From Rhodanobacter sp. Soil772 (GTDB lineage: Bacteria; Pseudomonadota; Gammaproteobacteria; Xanthomonadales; Rhodanobacteraceae), in assembly GCF_001428385.1 (NCBI RefSeq), contig NZ_LMSK01000001.1, forward strand, positions 63,355 through 127,354: a DNA stretch of 64,000 nucleotides, read 5' to 3'. The translations under genes and the position numbers were made by a program. The notes beneath the pieces were generated by a model that saw only the letters and a program-made list of their open reading frames with translations, was not told where the DNA came from and searched no databases. Positions 52,518-60,941 of this stretch are shown here, piece by piece (position 1 is the stretch's first letter; every line of letters starts with the position of its first letter).

Positions 52518-52576
52518 GCGGAGCGCACGGTGTGTCTGCGTGGCAGAATCGGGCCATCTCGCCACGGAGCAGAAAC

Positions 52577-52879
52577 ATGTCCGGCTACAGCAGCTTTGCC
52601 GAGTTCTATCCGTTCTATCTCAGCGAGCACAGCAACCGCAGTTGCCGCCGGATGCATTTCGTCGGCAGCACGCTGGTGATCGCGGTGATCGTGTTGGCCC
52701 TGGCGAGCGGCCAGCTGCGCTGGCTGTGGCTGGCGCCGGTGTTCGGCTACGGATTTGCCTGGATCGGCCACTTCGGGTTCGAGAAGAACCGCCCGGCCAC
52801 GTTCAAGCACCCGCTGTACAGCCTGGCCGGCGACTGGGTGATGTACGGGCAGATGCTGCGCGGAAAGATCCGCTTCTGA
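52577..52879 (+). CDS. Mpo1-like (DUF962) membrane protein
   Basis: A 100-aa protein with two hydrophobic helices, of the DUF962/Mpo1-like family. The N-terminal SFAEFYPFYLSEHSNRSCRR and RRMHFVGSTL are typical and include conserved histidines; a later AWIGHFGFEKNRPATFKHPL holds others. Yeast Mpo1 is an Fe-dependent dioxygenase of 2-hydroxy fatty acids, and the His pattern is compatible with iron. The role in bacteria is unproven. A GGAG site precedes the start; a GC-rich repeat follows the stop. Confidence 0.87.
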   Translation: MSGYSSFAEFYPFYLSEHSNRSCRRMHFVGSTLVIAVIVLALASGQLRWLWLAPVFGYGFAWIGHFGFEKNRPATFKHPLYSLAGDWVMYGQMLRGKIRF

Positions 52880-52889
52880 GCGCTTTTCT

Positions 52890-52925
52890 CCCTCTCCTGC
52901 TCGCAGGGGAGGGTTGGGGAGGGGT
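52890..52925 (+). repeat. GC-rich hairpin repeat, copy C
   Basis: A third copy of the 40913-40953 element: stem CCCTCTCCTGC / GCAGGGGAGGG (one G-T) with loop TC at 52890-52913, then TTGGGGAGGGG. As with copies A/B, it sits in a convergent gap (52879 / 52938) and could terminate both transcripts. Confidence 0.72.
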
Positions 52926-52937
52926 GCTCTTGATCTT

Positions 52938-53327
52938 TCAGCGATACTGCTGGTGGCAGCTCTTGCAGGTCTCGCCGACCGGCTTGACCGCCGCGGCCAG
53001 CGCCTCGCAGGTGGCGGGCGCACCCTGCACGGCCTGCTGCAAGCGGTTCTGCAGCTGGGTGGCGTCGTCGGTGAAAATTTTCTCGTCGATGCCGAATACC
53101 GGCACGATATCCGTGGCAGTGGACTGCAGGCGGGCCAGGTGATGCTGGACCTTGACCGGATCGCACTGCTTCGCCTTCATGGCGTTCTTCAGTTCGCCCA
53201 TGTGGTAGCCCATGGTTTCCATCACGGCTTTCGGCATCGGGTTGCGCGCGGCCAGCGCATTCATCACGTTGGCCGTACCGATCACGCCGATCGCCAGGCC
53301 GAGCAGGATCATCAAAGCTACGCGCAT
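52938..53327 (-). CDS. Cytochrome c' family protein
   Basis: A 129-aa exported haem protein with a signal/anchor (MRVALMILLGLAIGVIGTAN). The only haem motif, CKSCH (Cys121, Cys124, His125), lies at the very C-terminus, which together with a four-helix layout identifies the cytochrome c'/c556 type. In this family the haem is usually five-coordinate and binds NO or CO. Its role may be NO binding or electron transfer. It is convergent with the Mpo1-like gene and divergent from tcdA. Confidence 0.85.
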   Translation of the reverse strand: MRVALMILLGLAIGVIGTANVMNALAARNPMPKAVMETMGYHMGELKNAMKAKQCDPVKVQHHLARLQSTATDIVPVFGIDEKIFTDDATQLQNRLQQAVQGAPATCEALAAAVKPVGETCKSCHQQYR

Positions 53328-53403
53328 CGTTACGATTCCAGGAATGAAGATGGCCGCAAGGATAACCCCCGCAGACGCGTTGCAGCCACGCGGGCGCGAT
53401 AAA

Positions 53404-54261
53404 ATGGCGGATACGCAGCAGCAAGGCAGGCCCGTGACACACGCAGATACGACCCCGTACACCAGCGGCGATGCCGTGGACGAGACGACTTTTCCGGCCG
53501 AGCGCTTCGCCGGCGTCGAACGCCTGTACGGCAGCGGCAGCGTGGCTGCGCTGGCGCGCGCGCATGTCTGCGTGATCGGCATCGGCGGCGTCGGTTCGTG
53601 GGCGGTCGAGGCACTGGCGCGCAGCGGCGTGGGCCGACTCACCCTGATCGATGCGGACGAGGTCTGCGTGTCGAACACCAACCGCCAGCTGCACGCACTG
53701 GACGGCGAGTACGGCAAGTCCAAGGTGGGCGTGATGGCGGCGCGCGCGCACGCGATCAACCCGACCATCCGGCTGGAGGCGATCGAACGCTTCCTCACCC
53801 CGTCCACGCTGGACGAGCTGCTCGACCACGGCTACGACGTGGTGCTGGATGCCTGCGACGCGTTCCGCGTGAAGCTGGAGACGATCGCCTGGTGTCGCCG
53901 GCGCAAGCTGCCGATCGTCAGCGTGGGTTCGGCCGGCGGGCGCACCGATGCCACCCAGATCCGCGTGCGCGACCTGTCGCGCACCGAGCACGACGCGATG
54001 TTCAGCCTGATCCGCAAGAAGCTCCGCACGGATTTCAATTTTCCGCGCAACCCGGATCGCTACTTCGGCGTTTCAGCCGTCTATTCGTTGCAGAACGTGC
54101 AGTACCCGCAACCCGATGGCACCGTCTGCGGCACCCGCCCGCCCGGCGGCGACACGATGAACCTGGCCTGCGGCGGCGGGCTGGGCGCGGCCACCCACAT
54201 CACCGGTGCGTTCGCATTCGCGGCCGTGGGCAAGGTACTGGAGAAGTTACTGGGCGGTTAG
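53404..54261 (+). CDS. tcdA: tRNA threonylcarbamoyladenosine dehydratase
   Basis: A 285-aa E1-like enzyme that cyclises t6A37 to ct6A on tRNAs. The nucleotide motif VIGIGGVGSWAVEALARSG, the ATP-adenylation signature DADEVCVSNTNRQLHAL, DACDAFRVKLETIAWCRR and the C-terminal glycine-rich ACGGGLGAATHITGAF match TcdA (CsdL/YgdL). The start is uncertain between ATG 53404 and GTG 53434; the former has no strong ribosome site. It is convergent with phaB across 18 bases. Confidence 0.93.
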   Translation: MADTQQQGRPVTHADTTPYTSGDAVDETTFPAERFAGVERLYGSGSVAALARAHVCVIGIGGVGSWAVEALARSGVGRLTLIDADEVCVSNTNRQLHALDGEYGKSKVGVMAARAHAINPTIRLEAIERFLTPSTLDELLDHGYDVVLDACDAFRVKLETIAWCRRRKLPIVSVGSAGGRTDATQIRVRDLSRTEHDAMFSLIRKKLRTDFNFPRNPDRYFGVSAVYSLQNVQYPQPDGTVCGTRPPGGDTMNLACGGGLGAATHITGAFAFAAVGKVLEKLLGG

Positions 54262-54279
54262 CGGCTCGGTTATGCGGCC

Positions 54280-55020
54280 TTACCAGCCCATGTAGTGTCC
54301 GCCGTTGATCGCCAGGTTCGCGCCGGTGATCCAGCTGGCCTGGTCGCCGGTGAAGAACGCCACCGCGTGGGCGATTTCGTCCGGCCGGCCGAGGCGGCCC
54401 ACCGGGATCTGCGCCACGATCTTCTCGCGCACTTCCTCGGGCACCGCCATCACCATGTCGGTACCGACGTAGCCGGGCGACACGGTGTTCACGGTGATGC
54501 CGAACTTCGCGTTCTCCTGCGCCAGCGAGATGGTGAAGCCGTGCATGCCGGCCTTCGCCGCGGCGTAGTTGGCCTGGCCGTACTGGCCCTTCTGGCCGTT
54601 GATCGAGCTGATCTGCACGATGCGGCCCCACTTGCGCGCGCGCATGCCTTCGATCACCGGGCGGGTGACGTTGAAGCAGGCGTTCAAGTTGGTGTTCACC
54701 ACGTCGGTCCACTGCTCGTAGGTCATCTTGTGGAAGGTGGTGTCGCGGGTGATGCCGGCGTTGTTGACCAGGATGTCGACCGGCCCGCACTTGGCCTCGA
54801 TCGCGCGGATCATCGCTTCGCAGGCGACCGGGTCGCAGACGTCGCCCTGCACCATGCACACCTCGATGCCGTCCGCCGCCATCGCCTTGCGCCAGGCTTC
54901 GGCCTTGTCCGGGTCGCGATAATTGGTGGCCACCCGATGTCCCTGTCCGGCGAGGTAGCGAACGATCGCGCTGCCGATGCCACCAGTGCCGCCTGTGACC
55001 AATGCCGTGCGCTGAGTCAT
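54280..55020 (-). CDS. phaB: Acetoacetyl-CoA reductase
   Basis: A 246-aa short-chain dehydrogenase with Rossmann motif VTGGTGGIGSAI, NNAG (residues 86-89) and the Ser139-Tyr152-Lys156 triad in QISSINGQKGQYGQANYAAAK. The longer stretch SINGQKGQYGQANYAAAKAG is the hallmark of PhaB/PhbB acetoacetyl-CoA reductases, which make (R)-3-hydroxybutyryl-CoA for polyhydroxyalkanoate. The PHA synthase is not in the window. It could also serve another 3-ketoacyl-CoA reduction. It is convergent with tcdA. Confidence 0.9.
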   Translation of the reverse strand: MTQRTALVTGGTGGIGSAIVRYLAGQGHRVATNYRDPDKAEAWRKAMAADGIEVCMVQGDVCDPVACEAMIRAIEAKCGPVDILVNNAGITRDTTFHKMTYEQWTDVVNTNLNACFNVTRPVIEGMRARKWGRIVQISSINGQKGQYGQANYAAAKAGMHGFTISLAQENAKFGITVNTVSPGYVGTDMVMAVPEEVREKIVAQIPVGRLGRPDEIAHAVAFFTGDQASWITGANLAINGGHYMGW

Positions 55021-55131
55021 ATCCTTGAATCTCCTGTGCAGGTGTAGCGGAGGGCTGTCGCGCCGAAGCATGGCAAGCCGATGTTGCAGCCGTTGCCGTG
55101 CGAGCCGGTGCGTCCGCACATTTATAGCGTT

Positions 55132-55995
55132 TCAGGCGAGAGAGTGACCGCTGCAGTGCGGCAAAGCGGCCGGATCGAAATTCGCCAGTGCCCGTGTCAG
55201 CAGGTCGCCCACACTTGTTGCGCCCGAAGGCGGCAGCCGCAGGAACGCCAGCGCCCGCCGCAGCGCCGGCAACGGGTCGGCCGGGTCGACCGGGAAGGCT
55301 TGTTCGGACTTGGACAGCTTGAGCCCCTCGCCATCCAGCACCAGCGGCAGGTGGCGATAAGCCGGCGTGGGCAGGCCCAGGCAGCGTTGCAGCCAGATCT
55401 GCCGCGCGGTGGAGTCGAGCAGGTCCTGCCCGCGCACCACCTCGGTGATGCCCTGGTAGGCGTCGTCGACCACGCAGGCGAGCTGGTAGGAATAGAAACC
55501 CTCGACCCGGCGGATCACGAAGTCGCCCACCTCGTCGCGCAGGTTCTGCCGCTGCGGGCCTTGCAGCGCGTCGTCGAATGCGATGGCGATATCCGGCACG
55601 CGCAACCGCCAGGCCGGCGGTTGATCCGGCTGCGGCGACGCAACGCAGTGACCGTCGCGATGGATGCCGCCGTTGCCGGCCAGCTCGCTGCGGCTGCACC
55701 AGCACGGGAACACCTGCTGCGCCGCGCGCAATTGTTCGAACGCTGCCTCGTACGCCGCGCTGCGCTGCGACTGGAACAGCGCCGGCGCGTCGGCGACCAG
55801 GCCGAACGCCGGCAGCGCGGCCAGGATGCTCGCCGCCGAGCCGGGAACCTCGCGCGGCGGGTCGATGTCTTCCATCCGCAGCAGCCACTCGCCGCCGGCA
55901 TGCCGCGCGCATAGCCAGCTGCCCACCGCGGCGACCAGCGAGCCGAAGTGCAGGTATCCGGTGGGCGAGGGGGCGAAGCGGCCGCGATAGCTCAT
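55132..55995 (-). CDS. gluQ: Glutamyl-Q tRNA(Asp) synthetase
   Basis: A 287-aa truncated GluRS paralogue that attaches glutamate to the queuosine of tRNA-Asp. The HIGH motif appears in RFAPSPTGYLHFGS, the KMSKS motif as KLSKSEQA, and the zinc knuckle as CWCSR with later His and Cys (HRDGHC). The anticodon-binding domain of GluRS is absent, as expected for GluQ-RS. It is on the strand opposite the htpX gene and divergent from it; no dksA neighbour (often linked elsewhere) is in view. Confidence 0.93.
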   Translation of the reverse strand: MSYRGRFAPSPTGYLHFGSLVAAVGSWLCARHAGGEWLLRMEDIDPPREVPGSAASILAALPAFGLVADAPALFQSQRSAAYEAAFEQLRAAQQVFPCWCSRSELAGNGGIHRDGHCVASPQPDQPPAWRLRVPDIAIAFDDALQGPQRQNLRDEVGDFVIRRVEGFYSYQLACVVDDAYQGITEVVRGQDLLDSTARQIWLQRCLGLPTPAYRHLPLVLDGEGLKLSKSEQAFPVDPADPLPALRRALAFLRLPPSGATSVGDLLTRALANFDPAALPHCSGHSLA

Positions 55996-56101
55996 CGGCG
56001 CATCTTAGATGCCGTGCCGAACCCTTGAAAGCGCCGGCCGTCGCCCCGAATTCCCAACCCACCCCAGTCCCCTTCATGACTGCCACGATAGAGAGACAGC
56101 C

Positions 56102-57004
56102 ATGCGTCGCATCGCATTATTCATTGGTACAAACCTTGCCGTCCTGCTCCTGCTGAGCATCGTTTGCCACCTGTTCGGCATCGACCAGATGGCCGCCGCC
56201 CGCGGCTACGGCGGCATGGGCGGCCTGCTGGCCTACGCCGCCGTATTCGGCATGGGCGGCGCGTTCATTTCGCTGGCGATGTCCAAGATGATCGCCAAGT
56301 GGTCCACCGGCGCGCGGGTGATCGAGCAGCCGCAGAACGAGACCGAGCGCTGGCTGGTCGACACCGTGCGCCGCCACGCGCAGGCCGCCGGCATCGGCAT
56401 GCCCGAGGTAGCGATCTACGACGCGCCGGAAATGAACGCGTTCGCCACCGGCATGACGAAGAACAGCTCGCTGGTGGCGGTCAGTTCCGGCCTGCTGCAG
56501 CAGATGAACCGCGAGCAGGTCAGCGCCGTGCTCGGCCACGAGATCGGCCACGTCGCGAACGGCGACATGGTCACCCTGACCCTGATCCAGGGCGTGTTGA
56601 ACACGCTGGTGATCCTGGCTGCGCGCATCGTGGGCCGGCTGGTCGACAGCTGGATGTCGGGCGGCCGCGACAACCGCGAAGGCGGCACCGGCATGGGTTA
56701 CTTCGTGGTGGTGATGGTGCTGCAGGTGGTGTTCGGCCTGTTCGCCTCGATCATCGTGGCCGCGTTCTCGCGCTGGCGCGAGTTCCGCGCCGACACGGCG
56801 GGCGCGCAGTTCGCCGGCCGCGGTGCGATGATCTCCGCGCTGCAGCGGCTGCAAGGCAACCACGGCGAAAGTACACTGCCGAGCACGATCGCCGCGTTCG
56901 GCATCTCCGGCCCGCTGGCCGACGGCTTCAAGCGCCTGTTCATGAGCCATCCGCCGCTGGAGGAGCGGATCGCCGCGCTGCAGAACGCCAGCCAGGCAGG
57001 TTAA
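56102..57004 (+). CDS. htpX: Heat-shock membrane zinc protease HtpX
   Basis: A 300-aa membrane metalloprotease with two N-terminal helices and two central ones. The zinc site is HEIGH (His146, Glu147, His150), with a third ligand Glu in SRWREFRADTAGAQF. Family motifs include RVIEQPQNETERWLVDTV and YDAPEMNAFATGMTK. It degrades misfolded inner-membrane proteins along with FtsH. The start at 56102 (MRRIALFIGTNL) is standard. It lies upstream of htpG on the same strand with a large inverted repeat between, so both are heat-shock genes but probably not one message. Confidence 0.95.
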   Translation: MRRIALFIGTNLAVLLLLSIVCHLFGIDQMAAARGYGGMGGLLAYAAVFGMGGAFISLAMSKMIAKWSTGARVIEQPQNETERWLVDTVRRHAQAAGIGMPEVAIYDAPEMNAFATGMTKNSSLVAVSSGLLQQMNREQVSAVLGHEIGHVANGDMVTLTLIQGVLNTLVILAARIVGRLVDSWMSGGRDNREGGTGMGYFVVVMVLQVVFGLFASIIVAAFSRWREFRADTAGAQFAGRGAMISALQRLQGNHGESTLPSTIAAFGISGPLADGFKRLFMSHPPLEERIAALQNASQAG

Positions 57005-57022
57005 ACCGTACACTTTCAAGTC

Positions 57023-57107
57023 CGTCATTCCGGCGAAGGCCGGAATCGCACTTCCGGCACGATGACGCAAAGGTGCAAGTGCGATTCCGGCCTTCGCCGG
57101 AATGACG
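57023..57107. repeat. Perfect 31-bp inverted repeat between htpX and htpG
   Basis: Arms of 31 bp (57023-57053 and 57077-57107) are perfect inverses; each holds the smaller palindrome CATTCCGGCGAAGGCCGGAAT. The 23-base spacer includes CACGATGACG. The shape is that of a mobile REP-type unit found in many proteobacteria. A related unit (CATTCCTGCGAAGGCAGGAAT) is at 59162-59186. It ends 36 bases before the htpG start. Confidence 0.85.
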
Positions 57108-57143
57108 ATCAAAGACATCAACGCATCAACGGAACATCCACGC

Positions 57144-59015
57144 ATGAACGCACCCGTCGCCGAAACCCGCAAGTTCGAAGCCGAAGTCGCCCAGGTCCTG
57201 CACCTGGTCACGCACTCGCTGTACTCGCACAAGGAGATCTTCCTGCGCGAGCTGATCTCCAACGCCTCCGACGCCTGCGACAAGCTGCGTTTCGAGTCGA
57301 TCGCCAACCCCGAGCTGATGGCCGGCGACAGCGAGCTGCACATCGACGTGAGCTGGGATCCGGACGCGCGCACCGTCACCATCCGCGACAACGGCGTCGG
57401 CATGAACCGCGACGAGGTGGTGGCCAACATCGGCACCATCGCCAGCTCCGGCACGCGCCGTTTCCTGGAGGCGATGTCGGGCGAGCAGAAGGCCGATGCG
57501 CGCCTGATCGGCCAGTTCGGCGTGGGCTTCTACTCCGCCTTCGTGGTCGCCGACAAGGTCACCGTGCTGAGCCGCCGCGCCGACGCGCCGGCGGGCGAGG
57601 GCGTGAAGTGGGAGAGCGACGGCAAGGGCGAGTACTCGCTGGAGCCGGCCGAGCTGGCCGAGCGCGGCACCGCCGTGATCCTGCACCTGAAGGCCGACGA
57701 GGACGAGTTCCTCAGCCGCTGGCAACTGCGCGCGCTGATCACCCGCTACTCCGACCACGTGGCGTTTCCGATCCGCATGCCGACCGAGAAGGACGGCAAA
57801 CCCACCGACGAGTTCGAGACCATCAACGCCGCCTCGGCGCTGTGGACCAAGCCGAAGTCGGAGATCAGCGACGCGGACTACCAGAGCTTCTACAAGTCGC
57901 TAGGCCACGATTTCAACGACGCATTGGCGTGGACGCACAACCGCGTCGAAGGCAGCCAGAGCTTCACCACCTTGCTGTACATCCCCGCGCAGCCGCCGTT
58001 CGACCTGATGATGGGCGGCCGCGACGAACGCAAGGGGCTGAAGCTCTACATCAAGCGCGTCTTCATCATGGATGCCGCCGAAGAGCTGCTGCCGAACTAC
58101 CTGCGCTTCGTGCGCGGTGTGGTCGACGCCGACGACCTGCCACTCAACGTCAGCCGCGAAATCCTGCAGCACAACCGCCAACTCGAGCGCATCAAGGCTG
58201 CCTGCGTCAAGCGCGTGCTCGACCTGATCGAGAAGCTGGCGAAGGACGAGCCGGAGAAGTTCACCACCTTCTACAAGGCGTTCGGCAACACGCTCAAGGA
58301 AGGCATCAGCGAAGACGCCAACAACCGCGAGCGCATCGCCAAGCTGCTGCGCTTTGCCAGCACCAAGGGTGACGGCACCAACCAGACCACCTCGCTGGAC
58401 GATTACATCGGCCGCATGGCCGTTGGCCAGGACGCGATCTGGTACATCACCGCCGACAGCTACGCCGCCGCCTTCGGCAGCCCGCAACTGGAGGCGTTCA
58501 AGGCCAAGGACATCGAAGTGCTGCTGATGTCCGACCGCATCGACGAGTGGATGATCGGCAGCTTGAGCGAATACGACGGCAAGAAGCTCAAGAGCGTCGC
58601 CAAAGGCGACGTGCCGCTGGACGAGGCCGACAAGAAGAAGCAGGAAGAGGCGACGAAAGAAGCCGAGCCGTTGCTCAAGAAGCTGAAGGACCTGCTCGGC
58701 GACCGCGTGGGCGAGGTGAAAGTCTCCGCCCGCCTCACCGACTCGCCCTCATGCCTGGCCCTCAGCGACTACGAAATGGCCCCGCACCTGGCCCGCCTGC
58801 TGCGCGAAGCCGGCCAGGACATGCCCGAGAGCAAGCCCACGCTGGAGATCAACCCGCAGCACGCATTGCTGAAGCGCGTCGAGGCGGAAGCGGACGAGGC
58901 GAAGGCGAAGGATCTGGCCACCCTGTTGCTGGAGCAGGCAGAGATTGCGGTGGGTGCGCAGTTGCCGGATCCGTCGGCGTTCGTGCAGCGGATGAATCGG
59001 GTGTTGCTGGGGTGA
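57144..59015 (+). CDS. htpG: Molecular chaperone HtpG (Hsp90)
   Basis: A 623-aa Hsp90. The GHKL ATPase domain shows NASDACDKLRF, DNGVGMN, NIGTIASSGT and GQFGVGFYSAF; the middle domain carries LYIKRVFIMD and FVRGVVDADDLPLNVSRE, and the C-terminal dimerisation domain follows. Length agrees with E. coli HtpG. The start at 57144 (MNAPVAETRKF) is chosen from homology; an upstream in-frame ATG at 57102 lies inside the inverted repeat and is unlikely. Downstream is a strong terminator. Confidence 0.97.
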   Translation: MNAPVAETRKFEAEVAQVLHLVTHSLYSHKEIFLRELISNASDACDKLRFESIANPELMAGDSELHIDVSWDPDARTVTIRDNGVGMNRDEVVANIGTIASSGTRRFLEAMSGEQKADARLIGQFGVGFYSAFVVADKVTVLSRRADAPAGEGVKWESDGKGEYSLEPAELAERGTAVILHLKADEDEFLSRWQLRALITRYSDHVAFPIRMPTEKDGKPTDEFETINAASALWTKPKSEISDADYQSFYKSLGHDFNDALAWTHNRVEGSQSFTTLLYIPAQPPFDLMMGGRDERKGLKLYIKRVFIMDAAEELLPNYLRFVRGVVDADDLPLNVSREILQHNRQLERIKAACVKRVLDLIEKLAKDEPEKFTTFYKAFGNTLKEGISEDANNRERIAKLLRFASTKGDGTNQTTSLDDYIGRMAVGQDAIWYITADSYAAAFGSPQLEAFKAKDIEVLLMSDRIDEWMIGSLSEYDGKKLKSVAKGDVPLDEADKKKQEEATKEAEPLLKKLKDLLGDRVGEVKVSARLTDSPSCLALSDYEMAPHLARLLREAGQDMPESKPTLEINPQHALLKRVEAEADEAKAKDLATLLLEQAEIAVGAQLPDPSAFVQRMNRVLLG

Positions 59016-59040
59016 GGCGCGGGGCGCCTTGCTGATGTGA

Positions 59041-59071
59041 AAAGGCCCGCCTACTCGGCGGGCTTTTTCTT
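59041..59071 (+). terminator. Rho-independent terminator of htpG
   Basis: Stem GCCCGCC / GGCGGGC with loop TACTC, followed by TTTTTCTTT. It lies 29 bases after the htpG stop codon. Confidence 0.88.
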
Positions 59072-59135
59072 TGCTCCCTCTCCCTCTGGCGACCGAAGGG
59101 AGTCCCCTTGTGGGTGAGAGGGTTGGGGTGAGGGT
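59072..59135 (+). repeat. GC-rich repeat related to copies A-C
   Basis: GCTCCCTCTCCCTCTGGCG, AAGGGAG and GAGAGGGTTGGGGTGAGGGT resemble the CTCCCT...GAGGGTTGGGGAGGGG pattern of the copies at 40.9 and 52.9 kb, with a different centre. It follows the htpG terminator in the convergent, gene-poor gap. Confidence 0.5.
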
Positions 59136-59161
59136 TCGGCTCTCGCCACATTCTCCCCACT

Positions 59162-59186
59162 CGTCATTCCTGCGAAGGCAGGAATC
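59162..59186. repeat. REP-like palindrome related to the htpX-htpG repeat
   Basis: CGTCATTCCTGCGAAGGCAGGAATC contains CATTCCTGCGAAGGCAGGAAT, differing from the unit at 57023-57053 by a changed base pair in the stem (C/T), with the GAAG centre conserved. Confidence 0.7.
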
Positions 59187-59224
59187 GCATCTGCATTTCT
59201 TCACCTCGGCATCAGAGCCAAGAG

Positions 59225-59510
59225 CTTTCGTACGCTTTCAGCGCCCGAGTCACTTTTCTCTTGCGTGGCCAAGAGAAAAGTAACCCAAAGAGAAGGCCAC
59301 CCCGCTTGGCGCTTGCCGCCCTTCCATGGGCGGCAAGTCCGTGAGCCGGGGCCGGGCTTTTCGAACGGGCATCCTGCCCGTGCGAAAAGGAGTCGACATC
59401 CCTGTCGACTCCCGCTGCGTGGCCTGTCGACCCCGACTCACCGCCGCACAGGGGCCCTGGGTAGAGCGGCGGGCCATCCTGGCCCACACTCAGTAGGTCT
59501 GCCGGTTGGT
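59225..59510. repeat. Structured intergenic repeat mosaic
   Basis: Four hairpins in 290 bases: ACTTTTCTCTTG / CAAGAGAAAAGT (59252-59281), CGGGCATCCTGCCCG (59366-59380), GTCGACATCCCTGTCGAC (59392-59409) and GGGCCATCCTGGCCC (59471-59485). The last three share an ATCC-type centre. Reading frames exist on both strands but are low in family signal, so I call no gene. Similar strings are common between genes in Xanthomonadales, from memory. Confidence 0.6.
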
Positions 59511-59614
59511 CAACTCGGCCCCTCAATGTGTGACGATGAACGAGAAAGAATCCGAAGAGCCCGAATAGAAAGGGGCTGACCCCGGTGACGGTTTACGGTA
59601 CAGCGAGGACCTTC

Positions 59615-60835
59615 CTAGCGGTTCTTCATGAGTGTGGTGACGAGGTTTGAAATCTGGGCAAGAACATTCCCTGTTTCTCCTGCCTTGTCGCCACCAATCG
59701 GAAGTGTGTCCGCGAAGATGCTTTTAGCCACCTCGGCTTTAATTTCCTCGGCTTTCTTCACATCGAGGAGGGCGAGATATGGACCAATCGTAGTAAGGAT
59801 ATGCTGCCGCCGACGATTGACCACTTCGTTGTTTCGATGTTTGCTCGACTCCCTAGCGAGATAGACGGCTGGGGCAAAGAGAATGAGGGAAAAGGGAAGG
59901 CGGTATAAGGCCTTTTGCCAGTCGACGGTGTATCCGTTGAGCGTTTGAGCAAAATGCCCGATTTCCGGAAGAAAGAGGACCAGTGCGGCGACAGCCATCA
60001 TGCTGATAGCAAGGCGTCTGTAGGTGTTTGCGTTTTTCTTTTCCTCGGATGCGTAAGTGGCGTATGCACCTGCTTGGGACGTATCCACGACAGAACCGAG
60101 AACCTTTCCAGCCTGATCTTGGTAGCCCCCAAGAACTACAAGGCCAGTTGCATGTTTCGCTGCAACTAAAGTGAATTGTTCATCCACCTTCGATTGTTGA
60201 GCTTCCATCCATTTGTCATATCGTTCAGCGCGTGACGATTCGCTGGTTTGAAATGCAGTGTTGAATCCCGCCAGCTGAGTCTGAAGTTGGGTTTCAAGCG
60301 CGGCCAAGCGCTGATCGAGTTTATCGACTGCCTCGTTAGCTCTTACGGAATGCCGTGCAACTTCTTTTACTTGCTCGTCCAAGCGACCGACCAGTTGACT
60401 GGTTCGGTTGTGCCAGTCAGAAACGTATTTGCTAAGCGAGTCCGCGGCGGCAGCAACAGCCTTAGCCGCTGCGGCCGTTTTTTGGGTGATTGGTCCCCCC
60501 ACATATTTGTGAAAAAGGTCCGCAAGGGCATCCGCCTGGGCGTTGGCATTCCGCACATGCCCAATATTTTTGTTGCTGATATAAGCTTGAATCTCTCCAA
60601 GGATTGCCCGAGCTCCGTTATGCAAGCCTCCAAATGCATCACTGCTTATCAGTTCCGGATCAGCACCATCAAGCATTGCGTCAAGGTAAACGATTAACTT
60701 TCTCAGGCGTGAAAGTTCTTCCGCATCGCTGATGCCCGCTTCATCGGGCAAGATGACTTGTGCTGATGTTTCCTTGACCGACTGCCAAACCCCCTTAAAT
60801 GGGTGATCCTTGAACTGGTCCGTCCATCGCGACAT
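59615..60835 (-). CDS. Coiled-coil membrane protein, family not recognised
   Basis: A 406-aa protein in a lower-GC block. The N-terminal half is helical, with Ala/Lys- and Gln-rich coiled-coil segments (about residues 120-225); two membrane helices follow (about 274-291, ISMMAVAALVLFLP, and 312-327, PFSLILFAPAVYLA), and the C-terminal 75 residues are probably cytoplasmic. A GGGAGAGG ribosome site precedes the start at 60835. It resembles nothing I can name. Its neighbour on the same strand, 106 bases upstream, encodes an EVE-HNH endonuclease, so a defence role is possible but unproven. Confidence 0.6.
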   Translation of the reverse strand: MSRWTDQFKDHPFKGVWQSVKETSAQVILPDEAGISDAEELSRLRKLIVYLDAMLDGADPELISSDAFGGLHNGARAILGEIQAYISNKNIGHVRNANAQADALADLFHKYVGGPITQKTAAAAKAVAAAADSLSKYVSDWHNRTSQLVGRLDEQVKEVARHSVRANEAVDKLDQRLAALETQLQTQLAGFNTAFQTSESSRAERYDKWMEAQQSKVDEQFTLVAAKHATGLVVLGGYQDQAGKVLGSVVDTSQAGAYATYASEEKKNANTYRRLAISMMAVAALVLFLPEIGHFAQTLNGYTVDWQKALYRLPFSLILFAPAVYLARESSKHRNNEVVNRRRQHILTTIGPYLALLDVKKAEEIKAEVAKSIFADTLPIGGDKAGETGNVLAQISNLVTTLMKNR

Positions 60836-60900
60836 TGGGCCTCTCCCTTGATTGGCGTGGCGCAATGATAGCTCTCGATGAGAGCCATGGCTTCAAAGAG

Positions 60901-60935
60901 TGCGGGGCTGACACAAAGGTCAGTGTGAACTTTTC
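60901..60935. repeat. GGGGCTGAC-type palindromic remnant
   Basis: GGGGCTGACACAAAGGTCAG carries a hairpin CTGAC-ACAAAG-GTCAG and is followed by TGTGAACTTTTC. Similar text (GGGGCTGACCCC) is at 59572-59583, so the two flank the coiled-coil gene. It resembles strings often seen at transposed or REP-associated units, from memory. Confidence 0.4.
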
Positions 60936-60941
60936 GAGTTG

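Noticed and set aside
59212-59579. Possible proteins of about 104 aa on both strands in the 59.2-59.6 kb gap
   Set aside because: Their codons come from the repeat mosaic (palindromes), neither has a ribosome site or a family resemblance, and the same text occurs in other intergenic regions of the order, from memory.
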